Origin: Demequina sp. NBRC 110053
Lineage (GTDB): Bacteria > Actinomycetota > Actinomycetes > Actinomycetales > Demequinaceae
Assembly: GCF_002090095.1 (NCBI RefSeq)
Contig: NZ_BBRJ01000003.1
Coordinates: 62,001 to 126,000 of the forward strand
Reading direction: 5' to 3'
Length of the DNA: 64,000 nt
Positions 41,982 through 49,805 of this stretch are shown piece by piece. Positions within the stretch are counted from its first letter, which is position 1. Each line of letters starts with the position of its first letter. A program made the position numbers and the translations under genes. The notes beneath the pieces were generated by a model. The model was given only the letters and a program-made list of their open reading frames with translations, ran no database searches and was not told the origin of the DNA.

Positions 41982-43643
41982 ATGGCCTCCATGAGCACGC
42001 AGGACGACGCCTCTGGCGCTGGCTCGCTCAGCCCTGAGGGCAGGGATGGGCCCGGGAGCGCCGGCGGGCCTGAAGGCGCCGGCCATCCTGACAGCCCCGC
42101 CGTTCTCGATGGCCTGAGCAGTCCCGACGGCACCGAGCTGGAGCTGCGGGCGCCGGTGCGCGACGATGGCTCGACTCCCCTGGTGCTCGTGCTCGGGGCG
42201 ACGGGATACATCGGCGGCAGGCTCGTGCCGCGCCTGCTGGCGGGAGGCTACCGGGTGCGCACGCTCACGCGCGCGGCATCTCGCACTCGCGCCCTGCCTT
42301 GGGCCGATGACGTCGAGATCGTCGAGGGGGACGCGAAGGATCGCGAGGCCATGAATGGCGCGATGGCCGGCGTGGACATCGTGTACTACCTCGTGCACTC
42401 GATGTCGAGCGGCAGGAGCTACGGCAGGACCGACCGCGAGATCGCCCTCGCGGTCGCGCGCAGCGCGGCCGACCAGCGCGTGGGCCGCATCGTCTATCTG
42501 GGCGCGCTGCACCCCGCAGGAATCGAGCTCGCGCCTCACCTGGCCTCGCGCAAGGAGGTGGGCGACATCCTGCTGGCGTCCGCCACGCCCACGATCGTCC
42601 TCCAGGCCGGGGTCGTCATCGGCGCGGGCTCCGCTTCCTTCGAGATGATCCGCCACCTCACCGAGGTGTTGCCGTACATGCCGGCTCCCCAGTGGGTGCG
42701 CAACGAGATCCAGCCCATCGCGGTGCGCGACGTCGTCCACTACCTGCTCGCTACCGCCCGTGCCCCCGACGGCGTGAACGACGCCTTCGACATCGGCGGG
42801 CCAGACGTGATGACCTACGCCGAGATGATGAACGGCTACGCCGCCGTCGCAGGCTTGCCGCGCCGCGGCATCACCGCGCTGCCGGTGCTCACGCCGGGAC
42901 TCGCGTCGCACTGGGTCGGTCTCGTGACGCCCGTGCCGAGCTCGATCGCGCGCCCGCTCGTGGAGTCTCTGCTGCACACGTGCGTGGTGGATGACGACCG
43001 CATCCACGACGTCGTCCCCGAGCCGGATGGCGGCACCACCGGGTACCGAGAGGCCGTGGAGCTCGCTCTTGGTCGCATCGAGCTCGACCAGGTGGAGACC
43101 AGCTGGGTCGACGCGCGCGTCGCCGGCGCGCCCAGCGACCCGATGCCATCGGACCCCGACTGGGCGGGCCGCACGGTCTTCACCGACGCCCGGACCAAGG
43201 ACAGCACCGCATCTCCCGACGCCGTGTGGAAGGTGATCTCGGAGGTCGGCGGCTCGACCGGCTGGTACTCGGCGTCGGTGCTGTGGGCGGCCCGCGGGCT
43301 CATGGATCGCGTCGCGGGCGGCGTGGGCCACCGGCGCGGGCGCCGCGTGAAGGGCAAGGTACGCGTGGGAGACGCGATAGACGTGTGGCGCGTCGAGCGC
43401 GTGGATCGTGGCAGGCTGCTGCGCCTGCGGGCCGAGATGCGCGTTCCAGGGAAGGCCTGGCTGGAGCTCGGGGTGGATCCCACCCCTGACGGCTCGCACT
43501 ATCACCAGCGCGCGGTGTTCTTCCCTCGCGGGCTCACCGGACGCCTGTACTGGCTGTCGATGCTGCCTTTCCACGGCCTGATCTTCAGCGGCATGGTGAA
43601 CCGCATCGTCGCGCTCGCCGAGGACGCCGCGGGCGACGATTGA
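41982..43643 (+). CDS. SDR-type NAD(P)-binding protein with C-terminal DUF2867 domain
   Basis: A 553-residue protein. A disordered Pro/Gly/Ser N terminus (about 1-60) precedes an atypical-SDR Rossmann domain (LVLVLGATGYIGGRLVPRLL; YYLVHSMSSG; GPDVMTYAEMM). The C-terminal third (about 380-553) matches the DUF2867 pattern, with GWYSASVLWAARGLMDR, WRVERVDRGRLLRLRAEM and a hydrophobic end. The start is uncertain: ATG 41982 or 41991. It stands alone, convergent with the epimerase. Confidence 0.75.
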   Translation: MASMSTQDDASGAGSLSPEGRDGPGSAGGPEGAGHPDSPAVLDGLSSPDGTELELRAPVRDDGSTPLVLVLGATGYIGGRLVPRLLAGGYRVRTLTRAASRTRALPWADDVEIVEGDAKDREAMNGAMAGVDIVYYLVHSMSSGRSYGRTDREIALAVARSAADQRVGRIVYLGALHPAGIELAPHLASRKEVGDILLASATPTIVLQAGVVIGAGSASFEMIRHLTEVLPYMPAPQWVRNEIQPIAVRDVVHYLLATARAPDGVNDAFDIGGPDVMTYAEMMNGYAAVAGLPRRGITALPVLTPGLASHWVGLVTPVPSSIARPLVESLLHTCVVDDDRIHDVVPEPDGGTTGYREAVELALGRIELDQVETSWVDARVAGAPSDPMPSDPDWAGRTVFTDARTKDSTASPDAVWKVISEVGGSTGWYSASVLWAARGLMDRVAGGVGHRRGRRVKGKVRVGDAIDVWRVERVDRGRLLRLRAEMRVPGKAWLELGVDPTPDGSHYHQRAVFFPRGLTGRLYWLSMLPFHGLIFSGMVNRIVALAEDAAGDD

Positions 43644-43657
43644 GGCGGCTCAGCGGC

Positions 43658-44671
43658 TCAGCGGCGCAGCGGAGGGCTGGGCGCGGCCGCGTTCGCGGCG
43701 AGACCGACGACCATCTCGTGCAAGGTCGTCTGGGCGTCGCGGGTCGGTCGCCATCCCAGAGCGGCGTGAGCATTCTCTGTGCTCACGAGGGGCGTGTGCG
43801 CCGCCATGTCGATCCAGCCGGGGCTCATGGGCAGCACGCGCGCGTTCCACGCCGCGGAGACCGCCGCGCGCACGGCGGGCACCGGCATCTCGACACGGCG
43901 ACCTCCGGCCATGGCGCGTGAGACGTCCTCGCCGCGGAGAACCCCGTCAGCCGCGAGGTTGAAGGCGCCGCCGGGCTCGGTGCGCACGATGGCGAGGACC
44001 GCCGACGCGACGTCCTCGGCGTGCACCACCTGGAGTCGCATCCCCGTGGGCCACGGGAGGACAGGCAGCCGGCCATCCATGAGTCCCTGGGGCACCCAAC
44101 GCCCCAGGAAATATCGGGCGATCTCTGCACCCGCCTGTCGCTGGAAGGTCAGCGCGGGCCGAATTCGGGTGACGGTGATCTCGGGGTGGTCGCGCTCGTG
44201 GGCGTCGAGCAACGCCTCGACATCCGCCTTGTCCACGCTGTACTCCGAGGTGGGGTGCCCCGTGGCTGGCCAGCTCTCATCGTGGAGCGTGTCGTCGTGC
44301 GCGGGCGCGTACGCGCCCACCGAGGAGGCGACCACGACATGGCGGACGCCTGCCGTCCGCGCCGCGGCGAGCATCCGCGCGGTGCCGTCGACGTTCGTCC
44401 GGCGCAGCAGCCCGCGATCGTGGCTGGGCTGGATCGCCCATGCCAGGTGGACGACCGCGTCGGCGCCAGCGAAGGCCTCCGCGAGCGCGTCGGTGTCCGC
44501 GGTGCTGACGTCCGCACGGTGCCAGCGCGCCCGGTCGTAGGGAGCAGGCGGCGTGGTGCGGGGGACGCGGCGGGCCACGGCGCGTACGTCATCGACGTCG
44601 GGGGCGGCGCCGAGAGCGCGCAGAACCTCGCTGCCGGCGTTGCCGCTCGCCCCGACGACCGTCACCCTCAC
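43658..44671 (-). CDS. NAD-dependent epimerase/dehydratase family protein
   Basis: A 337-residue extended SDR: VTVVGASGNAGSEVLRAL is the dinucleotide motif, the catalytic YxxxK is YSVDK, and VVVASSVGAYAP precedes it. A C-terminal substrate region is present. GTG 44671 overlaps the alcohol dehydrogenase stop, so the two genes are coupled. The substrate is unknown; UDP-sugar or other nucleotide-linked substrates are typical for this fold. Confidence 0.82.
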   Translation of the reverse strand: MRVTVVGASGNAGSEVLRALGAAPDVDDVRAVARRVPRTTPPAPYDRARWHRADVSTADTDALAEAFAGADAVVHLAWAIQPSHDRGLLRRTNVDGTARMLAAARTAGVRHVVVASSVGAYAPAHDDTLHDESWPATGHPTSEYSVDKADVEALLDAHERDHPEITVTRIRPALTFQRQAGAEIARYFLGRWVPQGLMDGRLPVLPWPTGMRLQVVHAEDVASAVLAIVRTEPGGAFNLAADGVLRGEDVSRAMAGGRRVEMPVPAVRAAVSAAWNARVLPMSPGWIDMAAHTPLVSTENAHAALGWRPTRDAQTTLHEMVVGLAANAAAPSPPLRR

Positions 44672-45885
44672 AGCGCGTCCGCGCCCTCCGCGACCTGGTG
44701 CGGGTCCAACACCACCTTGATGCACCCGTCGTCCTTGCGCTGGAACATCTCGTACGCGTTCGGGGCCTCGTTCAGGCCCAGACGATGCGTCCTGAGGTCC
44801 AGGACGCCGAGCGGATCGGCCGGATCGCTCGCGAGCGGCACGAGTTCCGGCATCCACCGAAGCACGTTCGCCTGGCCGAAGCGCAGCGTCAGTTGACGGT
44901 CGAAGACGTCCATCATGGGCAACGGGTCGATCGCGCCGCCGTACACGCCCACGACCGATACCACCCCGCCCCTGCGCGCGACGGCGATCGCCGTGTGCAG
45001 GGCGTTCATACGATCGACCGCTGCGTGCTCGATCAGGGGCTTCGCCACGGCGTCCGGCAGTCGCGACACGGTCTGGTGCCCCAGATGCCCGATGGGCGAG
45101 CCGTGCGCCTCCATGCCGACGGCGTCGATCGCGGCGTCCGCGCCCCGCCCGGCCGTCATGTCGGCGACCGCCTCAGCCACGTCCGACACCTCCGACGGGT
45201 CGATGACGTCGGTCCCGTGCCGGCGCGCCATCGCGAGCCGCTCGGGCACCGAGTCGATCCCGATGACGGTGCCCGCGCCGCGATGCCGCGCGATGCGCGC
45301 GGCCATCTGGCCGATCGGGCCCAGTCCGACCACGGCCACCGTGCCGCCGGCCGGCACCGAAGCGTACTCGACGGCTTGCCATGCCGTCGGCAGGACGTCG
45401 GACAGGTACAGGTAGCGCTCGTCTGGCTGATCGTCGCTGGGCACCGTGACGGGGCCCACGTGGGCGAAGGGCACGCGCAGGTACTCCGCCTGACCCCCTG
45501 GAACGGAGCCGTACAGCTCCGTGTAGCCGAAGAGCGCGGCACCCTTCCCCTGGCCTCGAACCTGCGTGGTCTCGCACTGCGAGTGCAGGCCTCGCGAGCA
45601 CATGTAGCACTCGCCGCAGGCGATGCCGAACGGCACCACCACGCGATCGCCGACGCTGAGGTTGTCGACGCCCTCGCCCACCTCCTCGACGATGCCCATC
45701 GCCTCATGCCCGAGGATGTCGCCGGGCGAGAGGTAGGCGCCGAGCACCGAGTACAGGTGCAGGTCGGATCCGCAGATCGCCGTGGCCGTGACCCGGATGA
45801 TCGCGTCCGTAGGATCCTTGAGCGCGGGATCGGGCACGGTCTCGACCCTGACATCCTCCCGCCCCTGCCACGTCAGCGCCCTCAT
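44668..45885 (-). CDS. Zinc-dependent alcohol dehydrogenase (formaldehyde dehydrogenase-like)
   Basis: A 405-residue MDR alcohol dehydrogenase. Catalytic zinc ligands are in ICGSDLH and GHEAMG, the structural zinc Cys run is CGECYMCSRGLHSQC, and the NAD site is VVGLGPIGQMAARI. The insertion after the structural zinc (FGYTELYGSVPGGQAEY) resembles the FDH-like subgroup. ATG 45885 lacks a good ribosome site of its own but overlaps the stop of an 18-codon upstream ORF that has AGGAGG, so it is probably translated by coupling. Confidence 0.87.
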   Translation of the reverse strand: MRALTWQGREDVRVETVPDPALKDPTDAIIRVTATAICGSDLHLYSVLGAYLSPGDILGHEAMGIVEEVGEGVDNLSVGDRVVVPFGIACGECYMCSRGLHSQCETTQVRGQGKGAALFGYTELYGSVPGGQAEYLRVPFAHVGPVTVPSDDQPDERYLYLSDVLPTAWQAVEYASVPAGGTVAVVGLGPIGQMAARIARHRGAGTVIGIDSVPERLAMARRHGTDVIDPSEVSDVAEAVADMTAGRGADAAIDAVGMEAHGSPIGHLGHQTVSRLPDAVAKPLIEHAAVDRMNALHTAIAVARRGGVVSVVGVYGGAIDPLPMMDVFDRQLTLRFGQANVLRWMPELVPLASDPADPLGVLDLRTHRLGLNEAPNAYEMFQRKDDGCIKVVLDPHQVAEGADAL

Positions 45886-45938
45886 GATCGTGCCGCCGGG
45901 TTCGCATCGGTGCTTCGGTGATCCGCTGTGATCATCAT
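45882..45938 (-). CDS. Short leader ORF overlapping the alcohol dehydrogenase start
   Basis: An 18-codon ORF (MMITADHRSTDANPAARS) with a strong AGGAGG site at 45941-45946. Its TGA overlaps the ATG of the dehydrogenase gene, the usual sign of translational coupling. The second codon, ATG 45935, has the better spacing. It encodes no known motif. Whether the peptide itself matters or only its translation does is unknown. Confidence 0.55.
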   Translation of the reverse strand: MMITADHRSTDANPAARS

Positions 45939-46020
45939 GGCCTCCTGCCGTCGTACGCATGCCACCCTGTGCGGCAACCCCGGACATGCATCACGCATTC
46001 CGCGCCGCGGCATCGAACCG

Positions 46021-46065
46021 TCTGCGATCGAACAGTGTGCGCTCGGACAGTCTGCGATCGAACGC
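46021..46065. repeat. 15-base tandem repeat in a divergent intergenic region
   Basis: Three copies in register: TCTGCGATCGAACAG (46021-46035), TGTGCGCTCGGACAG (46036-46050) and TCTGCGATCGAAC (46051-46063), with a degenerate partial copy just before (46011-46020). They lie between the divergent alcohol dehydrogenase and small Rho-N-like genes and could be regulator sites. Confidence 0.75.
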
Positions 46066-46134
46066 CGATGGGTGGAATGGCAAGCGCATGGCCGATGCAT
46101 TCCGCAGCGTTTGCGATCGCTCGCGAGGCGTCCT

Positions 46135-46140
46135 TACAGT
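46135..46140 (+). promoter_or_regulatory. Candidate -10 element TACAGT for the small Rho-N-like gene
   Basis: TACAGT lies 35 bases upstream of ATG 46175 and would give a short leader containing the AGGCAGGAGG ribosome site. Confidence 0.4.
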
Positions 46141-46174
46141 GACCGAGAGGGCACACCCACAGGCAGGAGGCGCC

Positions 46175-46444
46175 ATGCCACGCAGGAAGCCAGGTCCCAG
46201 CGTCAAGGATGACGAGCTCTACGAGAAGCTGCGAGACGAGGGCAACAGCAAGGAGAAGTCCGCGAGGATCGCCAATGCCTCGGCCAACTCGTCGCGCTCC
46301 AAGGTGGGCGAGCGGGGCGGCTCGTCATCGTCGTATGAGGACTGGACGGTGGACGATCTTCGCAAGCGCGCGAGCGAGATCGGCATCGAGGGTCGATCGT
46401 CGATGAACAAGTCAGAGCTGATCAAGGCGCTCAGGGACCACTGA
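46175..46444 (+). CDS. Small basic protein with Rho-N/SAP-like C terminus (DUF7218-like)
   Basis: An 89-residue hydrophilic protein. Residues 1-45 (RRKPGPSVKDDELYEKLRDEG, then KEKSARIANASA) resemble the DUF7218 type. After a Ser/Gly linker the last 33 residues (WTVDDLRKRASEIGIEGRSSMNKSELIKAL) look like the Rho termination factor N-terminal or SAP helix-extension-helix fold, a nucleic-acid binding unit. ATG 46175 follows AGGAGG at six bases. The gene is followed by a strong hairpin. Confidence 0.75.
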   Translation: MPRRKPGPSVKDDELYEKLRDEGNSKEKSARIANASANSSRSKVGERGGSSSSYEDWTVDDLRKRASEIGIEGRSSMNKSELIKALRDH

Positions 46445-46461
46445 CCAGGGCACCACGCACG

Positions 46462-46501
46462 AGGGCCGTTCATCCTGGCTGATACCAGGATGAACGGCCC
46501 T
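46462..46501. terminator. Strong bidirectional hairpin terminator
   Basis: A perfect 17-base-pair stem: AGGGCCGTTCATCCTGG (46462-46478) pairs with 46485-46501 across the loop CTGATA. It lies between the end of the plus-strand gene and the 3-prime end of the minus-strand tRNA, so it probably ends both transcripts. It has no T tract. Confidence 0.75.
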
Positions 46502-46511
46502 GCTCTCGCGG

Positions 46512-46585
<74 letters not shown>

Positions 46586-46712
46586 AGTGGCCCCTCCGCC
46601 CCGGTGAACCGGCGCGCTGTGGACCGCGGAACAGTTTACACAGGTGACGGAGCCTCGAGGTACCGACGGCGGCGAATCGCGGGTGCGTCACTCGCCAGCG
46701 CCCCGCTGCGCC

Positions 46713-46718
46713 TACGGT
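46713..46718 (+). promoter_or_regulatory. Candidate -10 element TACGGT for the helicase gene
   Basis: TACGGT ends seven bases before ATG 46725, which lacks a ribosome site; a leaderless message is likely. No -35 match is seen. Confidence 0.45.
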
Positions 46719-46724
46719 TGTCCT

Positions 46725-48548
46725 ATGAGCTCCGATTCAGCCGCGCCCGCCGAGGCGAATGCCTCCCCGTCCCTCACCTTCGCCGACCTCGGGCTGGGCG
46801 ACTCGGTGCTTCGCGCGGTCAAGGCGCTGGGATACGAGACGCCCTCGGCGATTCAGGCGGCGACCATCCCCCACCTGCTCGCCGGCACCGACGTGATCGG
46901 CCTCGCGCAGACCGGGACCGGCAAGACCGCCGCGTTCGCGCTGCCGATCCTCGACCGCCTGACCCCGGGGCGCAAGAAGCCACAGGCGCTCGTGCTGGCC
47001 CCCACCCGCGAGCTCGCGCTCCAGGTGTGCGAGGCGTTCGAGCAGTACGCGAACCACCGCACCGGCGTCCACATCCTCCCCGTCTACGGCGGCCAGGGGT
47101 ACGGCGTCCAGCTGTCGGCGCTGCGCCGCGGCGTCGACATCGTGGTCGGGACGCCCGGCCGCATCATGGACCATCTCGACAAGGGCACGCTCGACCTGTC
47201 CGAGCTCGACTACCTCGTGCTGGACGAGGCCGACGAAATGCTGAAGATGGGCTTCGCCGAGGACGTCGAGACCATCCTCGCCTCGACGCCGGAGGACAAG
47301 CAGGTCGCGCTGTTCTCCGCGACCATGCCGGCACAGATTCGCAGACTGTCGCAGAAGTACCTGCGCTCCCCCGAGGAGGTGACGGTCAAGCGCCAGACGG
47401 CGACGTCGGCGAACATCGCGCAGCGCTACCTGGTGGTGTCCTATCAGCAGAAGATGGACGCCCTCACCCGCATCCTCGAGGTCGAGAACTTCGCGGCGAT
47501 GATCGTGTTCACGCGCACCAAGAACGAGACCGAGACGGTCGCCGAGCGCCTGCGAGCCCGCGGCTACGCGGCCGCGGCGATCAACGGCGACGTCCAGCAG
47601 GCCCAGCGCGAGCGCACCATCCAGCAGCTCAAGGACGGCAAGCTCGACATCGTGGTCGCCACCGACGTCGCCGCCCGCGGCCTCGACGTCGAGCGCATCA
47701 GCCACGTCGTCAACTACGACCTGCCCGTCGACAACGAGTCCTACGTGCACCGCGTGGGGCGCACGGGCCGCGCGGGCCGCACGGGCGACGCGATCAGCTT
47801 CGTGACCCCCCGCGAGCGCGGCCGCCTCAAGTCGATCGAGAAGGCCACCAAGCAGCCCGTCACGCCCATGGGCCTGCCGACCGCCGACGACGTCAACGCG
47901 ACGCGCCTGACGCGCTTCGACGACTCGATCACCGCAGCGCTCGAGCAGCGCGAGCGCATCGACCGGTTCCGCGACATCATCGCACACTACGTCGCGCACC
48001 ACGACGTCCCGGAGGCGGACGTCGCTGCCGCGCTTGCGGTCGTCGCCCAGGGCGAGACGCCCCTGCTCCTCGACCCGGAGGGCGACCGGCCCCAGCAGGT
48101 GGGCTTCGCGGAGCGCAGCAACGACCGCGACCGCCCGCGTCGGGAGTTCGACCGGGAGGAGCGTCGAGGCGGCCCGTCGGGCGGGCGCATCGCCTACCGG
48201 ATCTCCGTAGGCCGGCGCCACAAGGTCGAGCCGCGGCAGATCGTCGGTGCGCTGGCCAACGAGGGCGGCCTCCAGCGCGGGGACTTCGGACGCATCACGA
48301 TTAAGCCCGAGTTCTCCCTCGTCGAGCTTCCCGAGCTCGACAAGGAGGCGCTGCGGCGTCTCGAGCGCACCCGCATCAGCGGCCAGCTGATCGAGCTGCA
48401 GGTCGACCGCGGACCTGGCGGCCACCGAGGGCGAAACGGTGGCCAGCGCTCCGACAAGCCCCGCTCGTCAGGAAGACGGGGAGGCAGGGACGAGCGCGCA
48501 TCGGCCGATGCCAAGCCGTACCGCAAGCCGCGCCACCGCGATCGCTAG
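46725..48548 (+). CDS. deaD: DEAD-box RNA helicase with DbpA-like RNA-binding domain (DeaD/CsdA type)
   Basis: A 607-residue ATP-dependent RNA helicase. The Q motif (TFADLGL), Walker A AQTGTGKT (about 58), PTRELALQ, GTPGRI, DEADEM (about 165), SATMPAQ and HRVGRTGRAGRTG (about 341) are all present. A DbpA-type RNA-binding domain follows (about 488-558; VGRRHKVEPRQIVGALANEGG), then a basic Arg/Gly/Lys tail. This layout is that of cold-shock and ribosome-assembly helicases. The upstream longer frame is not coding; ATG 46725 is supported by the TACGGT -10. Confidence 0.93.
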   Translation: MSSDSAAPAEANASPSLTFADLGLGDSVLRAVKALGYETPSAIQAATIPHLLAGTDVIGLAQTGTGKTAAFALPILDRLTPGRKKPQALVLAPTRELALQVCEAFEQYANHRTGVHILPVYGGQGYGVQLSALRRGVDIVVGTPGRIMDHLDKGTLDLSELDYLVLDEADEMLKMGFAEDVETILASTPEDKQVALFSATMPAQIRRLSQKYLRSPEEVTVKRQTATSANIAQRYLVVSYQQKMDALTRILEVENFAAMIVFTRTKNETETVAERLRARGYAAAAINGDVQQAQRERTIQQLKDGKLDIVVATDVAARGLDVERISHVVNYDLPVDNESYVHRVGRTGRAGRTGDAISFVTPRERGRLKSIEKATKQPVTPMGLPTADDVNATRLTRFDDSITAALEQRERIDRFRDIIAHYVAHHDVPEADVAAALAVVAQGETPLLLDPEGDRPQQVGFAERSNDRDRPRREFDREERRGGPSGGRIAYRISVGRRHKVEPRQIVGALANEGGLQRGDFGRITIKPEFSLVELPELDKEALRRLERTRISGQLIELQVDRGPGGHRGRNGGQRSDKPRSSGRRGGRDERASADAKPYRKPRHRDR

Positions 48549-48559
48549 GCGCCGGCCCG

Positions 48560-49174
48560 TCAGCCGAAGTACCGGCCGGGCCGATGGTTGATGGCCAGCA
48601 CCATGTTCAGCAGCACGGCGCCCAGGATCGAGTACGCCAGGATGTCGAGCGGCACCAGCGCGAGCGACGCGAGCACCACCACCACGTCGAGCGCGCCCTG
48701 GACGTAGCCGGCGCGGACTCCCCGCGACTCCTGAAGGAATGCGGCCAGGATCCCGAACCCGCCCGCGCTCGCACCGTGGCGGAAGATCATGATCATCCCC
48801 ACCCCGATGCTGAGGCCTGCGAAGATCGCCGCGTACAGCGGCGCGATGGAGGACACGTCGAGGTACAGCCCGTGGACGGCGGACAGCACCGAGATGAGCG
48901 TCACCGTGATGAGCGTCTTGATGGTGAACGTCCATCCCATGCGCCGTACCGCGAGCCAGTAGAACGGCAGATTCACCAGGAAGAACACGAGACCGAACGT
49001 GGCGCCTGTCCAGTAGCTGCCGAGGATCGCGACACCCGCGAGCCCGCCGGACACTCCCCCGATCTGCTCGAGCAGGAACAGGCCGAAGGACATGAGGAAG
49101 GCGCCGGACGGCAGGGCGAGGACGTCCTCCCACAGCGCATGCTTCTCCGCGATGGGAGGATCGACGACGGACAC
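48560..49174 (-). CDS. YitT family membrane protein
   Basis: A 204-residue protein with about six hydrophobic helices and the YitT_membrane pattern: LPSGAFLMSFGLFLLEQIGG, GGLAGVAILGSYWTG, FFLVNLPFYWLAV and the glycine motif HGASAGGFGILA. The C-terminal DUF2179 domain seen in longer YitT proteins is absent. GTG 49174 has AAGGAGG eight bases upstream. The transport substrate is unknown. Confidence 0.85.
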   Translation of the reverse strand: MSVVDPPIAEKHALWEDVLALPSGAFLMSFGLFLLEQIGGVSGGLAGVAILGSYWTGATFGLVFFLVNLPFYWLAVRRMGWTFTIKTLITVTLISVLSAVHGLYLDVSSIAPLYAAIFAGLSIGVGMIMIFRHGASAGGFGILAAFLQESRGVRAGYVQGALDVVVVLASLALVPLDILAYSILGAVLLNMVLAINHRPGRYFG

Positions 49175-49262
49175 GGCTGAGGCCTCCTTGTGGGAGCGAT
49201 CAGGGACGATGCGCGGGTGGCGCAGGCACCATTGTCCTCGATGCTGCAGGAACGGCGGCGCG

Positions 49263-49718
49263 TCAGCCGAGCACGCCCACGGCGACCAGCCCGAACGCCG
49301 TCCCCCACAGGATGATCGACACGATCTGCCACACGACCACCGCCCGCCGCGAGGCGCCGAACCCCACCATCGCGGCCGAGGTGATCTGTGACGGCAGCAC
49401 CGTCTGCCCCAGCAGCGACACGCCGGGCACGCCCCAGCGGTCGAACATCCGCCTCAGTCGGGCGCGCTTGGGTGTGAGCTCCTCGTCGCCCACAGCTCGA
49501 TCGCGGATGCGACCGGTGACGTAGACGAAGCCGATCATCGACGCGATGTTGCCCACGGACGCCGCGGCGATCGCCACGACGGGGGCGAGGCCGATCGCGA
49601 CTCCGACGAACGCGCCGAAGTAGGACTCGATGAACGGCACGGCCGAGATCAGCGCGATCGCGGCCCACTGCAGCCAGTCGGGGAACGAGCCAGCGAACTC
49701 CTGCAGGCCTTCGAGCAC
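49263..49718 (-). CDS. Small multidrug export-type membrane protein (COG2426-like)
   Basis: A 151-residue membrane protein with four hydrophobic segments. Features are AVPFIESYFGAFVGVAIG, SVGNIASMIGFVYV, an Arg/Lys cytoplasmic loop and GVPGVSLLGQTVLPSQITSAAMVGFG, which together resemble the COG2426 small multi-drug export family. GTG 49718 has GAGAGG upstream and a TAGGCT -10 candidate further up. The function is unproven for the family. Confidence 0.65.
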   Translation of the reverse strand: MLEGLQEFAGSFPDWLQWAAIALISAVPFIESYFGAFVGVAIGLAPVVAIAAASVGNIASMIGFVYVTGRIRDRAVGDEELTPKRARLRRMFDRWGVPGVSLLGQTVLPSQITSAAMVGFGASRRAVVVWQIVSIILWGTAFGLVAVGVLG

Positions 49719-49793
49719 GTGCGCACCTCTCTTGTCGGCGGGGCTTCAGCCTAGACGAGCCCTACCGACTTGCCTGGCAGGCGGGCGAAGGCG

Positions 49794-49799
49794 TACACC
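49794..49799 (+). promoter_or_regulatory. Candidate -10 element TACACC for the FAD oxidoreductase gene
   Basis: TACACC ends seven bases before GTG 49806, matching the leaderless spacing seen elsewhere in the window, though its last base departs from the TAnnnT consensus. Confidence 0.3.
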
Positions 49800-49805
49800 T
49801 TGACC

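Noticed and set aside
46021-46063. LexA/SOS box because of TCGAAC motifs
   Set aside because: The partner half-site GTTCGA at the proper spacing is missing, and the neighbours are not DNA-repair genes.
46006-46065. Possible CRISPR array
   Set aside because: The 15-base units are contiguous with no spacers and too short; no cas genes are present.
45959-46174. Upstream extension of the Rho-N-like ORF encoding a repetitive Arg/Ser N terminus
   Set aside because: The frame is open because the 15-base repeat is a multiple of three; the AGGAGG site and -10 both support ATG 46175.
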